DNA of 5,874 bases from an uncultured Selenomonadales bacterium (GTDB taxonomy: Bacteria > Bacillota > Negativicutes > Selenomonadales > Selenomonadaceae), in the NCBI GenBank assembly GCA_947167555.1, contig CAMVIO010000136.1:1-5874 (forward strand). The letters run 5' to 3'. A program made the position numbers and the translations under genes. The notes below the pieces were generated by a model, which saw only the letters and a list, made by a program, of their open reading frames with translations, had not been told where the DNA came from and made no database searches. Shown here one piece after another: positions 4,822 to 5,874 of the stretch (the first letter of the stretch is position 1; every line of letters begins with the position of its first letter).

Positions 4822-5874
4822 CTATCGTTTCACGACCCCGCGAAGGATTTCCTGCGCAATCGTGTGACAATCGTCCACGTATTTCTCGCCGATTTTCTGG
4901 ATCATCATATAACCCGTGGCGGCGGCCGCCGCCTGACCGACGAAGGGAATGTACTTCGCGACCTCTTTGCCCGCGAATTCCCCTGCAAGCTTCCGCACCA
5001 TCATCATTACGCCCTCCTGCGTCGCGTAGGAAAAGACGCGCTGGCCGATCGGCGCGAGCACCTTGTACTTTTCCAATGTCTGCGCAAGGTCGTCGGTGAT
5101 ACCGAAAATGCGCCGTATATCCGAAAGCAGCTTGTAGAACATTCCCACGTCCAGTGTGACGTCCAATCCCGGCACAGGATTCACCGCGTTCGCCGCGCCG
5201 AGCCACGCGTAGGTATTGACCGCTTTCATCGAATGCTGCTTCTTGTACGCGAGATCCTCCATCGAGGTTGCCTGGAACTCCGCGCGCAGCTTCGAGCGCT
5301 TGACGCCGAGCACGTCCGCCGCGAAAATCGCCTGCTTCAGGTCCTCGATGCCCTCGCCCGTCCGGCAGCTGACGAACTGCACCGCCGCGTCCGGCTCGCC
5401 GAGCTTGTCGCGCACGTCTTTTGCGATTTCGTCCATCAGCGTTTCTTTCGGCTTCTCCTCGTCCCAGATCTGGTCCTTCTTGTTCCGAACGATGAAGAAA
5501 GGATGCTCCCGCTCGTCGCGCCACTGCTTCAAATAAGAGAACAAAATCGCGTCGGAATCGTGGAGCTTTCCCTCGAACACGAAAAGATAGAGGTCGTACT
5601 GCTCGGGATGGAATTCCTCCGCCCACCGCTCGACGGGAAAACGCGCCGTCCCGTAGCCCGGCAGGTCATGGATGCGCAGCGTGCCGAAGGCCGCCTCCTG
5701 CATATCCACCGTCGTATCGGTATGCACGCCCGTCTCAAAAAGCTTTCGTCCGATCAGTTTATTGATAAGGCTGGACTTGCCGGCCCCCGGCTGTCCGACC
5801 AGGGCGATATGGACTTCCTCCTCCAGTTCCCGTTTCTTCTCTTCCCATTTCGCCTGCATTTCCTCTTCCAGATT
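4822..5874 (-). CDS. IRG-like/DUF697-like GTPase, possibly cut at its 5' end
   Basis: This is a P-loop GTPase of unknown cellular role. Numbering from the first visible Met (ATG 5859), G1 is GQPGAGKS (22-29), G2 is Thr49 or Thr50, G3 is DLPG (65-68), G4 is NKKD (126-129) preceded by FFIVR, and G5 is SCRTGEG (164-170). After the G domain a helical region (about 205-345) contains NPVPGLDVTLDVGMFYKLL and a second hydrophobic, Gly/Ala-rich stretch (IPFVGQAAAAATGYMMI). The FIVR-NKKD block and PVPG helix resemble interferon-inducible IRG GTPases and DUF697 proteins, which often act at membranes; that link is by recall. The frame is open through five more codons to the right edge, and the helical N-terminus (LEEEMQAKWEEKKRELEEE) runs through the Met. 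The GGAAGAGG before it is spaced too closely for a good Shine-Dalgarno site, so the true start may lie upstream. A promoter separates it from the cysS operon, but no terminator is clear. Confidence 0.88.
   Translation of the reverse strand, partial: NLEEEMQAKWEEKKRELEEEVHIALVGQPGAGKSSLINKLIGRKLFETGVHTDTTVDMQEAAFGTLRIHDLPGYGTARFPVERWAEEFHPEQYDLYLFVFEGKLHDSDAILFSYLKQWRDEREHPFFIVRNKKDQIWDEEKPKETLMDEIAKDVRDKLGEPDAAVQFVSCRTGEGIEDLKQAIFAADVLGVKRSKLRAEFQATSMEDLAYKKQHSMKAVNTYAWLGAANAVNPVPGLDVTLDVGMFYKLLSDIRRIFGITDDLAQTLEKYKVLAPIGQRVFSYATQEGVMMMVRKLAGEFAGKEVAKYIPFVGQAAAAATGYMMIQKIGEKYVDDCHTIAQEILRGVVKR

Noticed and set aside
4810..4829. Possible terminator at the GTPase 3' end: AACG/CGTT stem with a 5-nt loop followed by five T on the minus strand
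   Set aside because: The stem has only four base pairs and the T run is short and overlaps the proposed -35 region, so it is too weak to call.
4568..5626. A 352-codon minus-strand frame overlapping the GTPase and the 86-aa gene
   Set aside because: It is an alternative frame of the GTPase with an Arg/Gly-rich, low-complexity product and no ribosome binding site or domain; the GTPase frame has all five G motifs.

Overview
The window carries eight protein-coding genes, all on the minus strand, so the biological order runs from the right edge to the left edge. GC-rich coding sequence, a ThyX-type thymidylate synthase, Mini-RNase III next to cysS, and a DUF3783 protein after rlmB suggest a Gram-positive-derived (Firmicutes) genome. 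The closest fit from general knowledge is the class Negativicutes, for example Selenomonas, Megasphaera or relatives. That placement is inference from gene order and family make-up, not from a search.

Right part (about 4822-5874): a GTPase with all five G motifs followed by a C-terminal region resembling IRG/DUF697 proteins. Its frame is open to the right edge, so its true start may lie outside the window. A 66-bp AT-rich gap (4756-4821) follows. It contains a plausible sigma-70-type promoter and a strong ribosome binding site, and it is the only intergenic stretch of any size.

Central and left part (4755 down to 1): a tightly packed run reads an 86-aa unknown protein, cysS, mrnC, thyX, rlmB, a DUF3783 protein, and a membrane-anchored coiled-coil protein cut by the left edge. 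Spacings are 9 bp, a 4-nt ATGA overlap, 12 bp, 5 bp, a 4-nt ATGA overlap and a 17-nt overlap. This looks like one operon with translational coupling. The shared theme of the recognised genes is translation and RNA: cysteine charging (CysS), 23S rRNA maturation (MrnC) and 23S rRNA 2'-O-methylation (RlmB). ThyX supplies dTMP. This is the cysS-mrnC-rlmB core of Firmicutes with thyX inserted and a DUF3783 gene in the downstream slot.

I see no mobile element, CRISPR array, tRNA, rRNA, T-box or convincing terminator. Most of the window is ordinary core-genome content. The less explained parts are the 86-aa operon leader gene, the IRG-like GTPase, the DUF3783 protein and the coiled-coil membrane protein.
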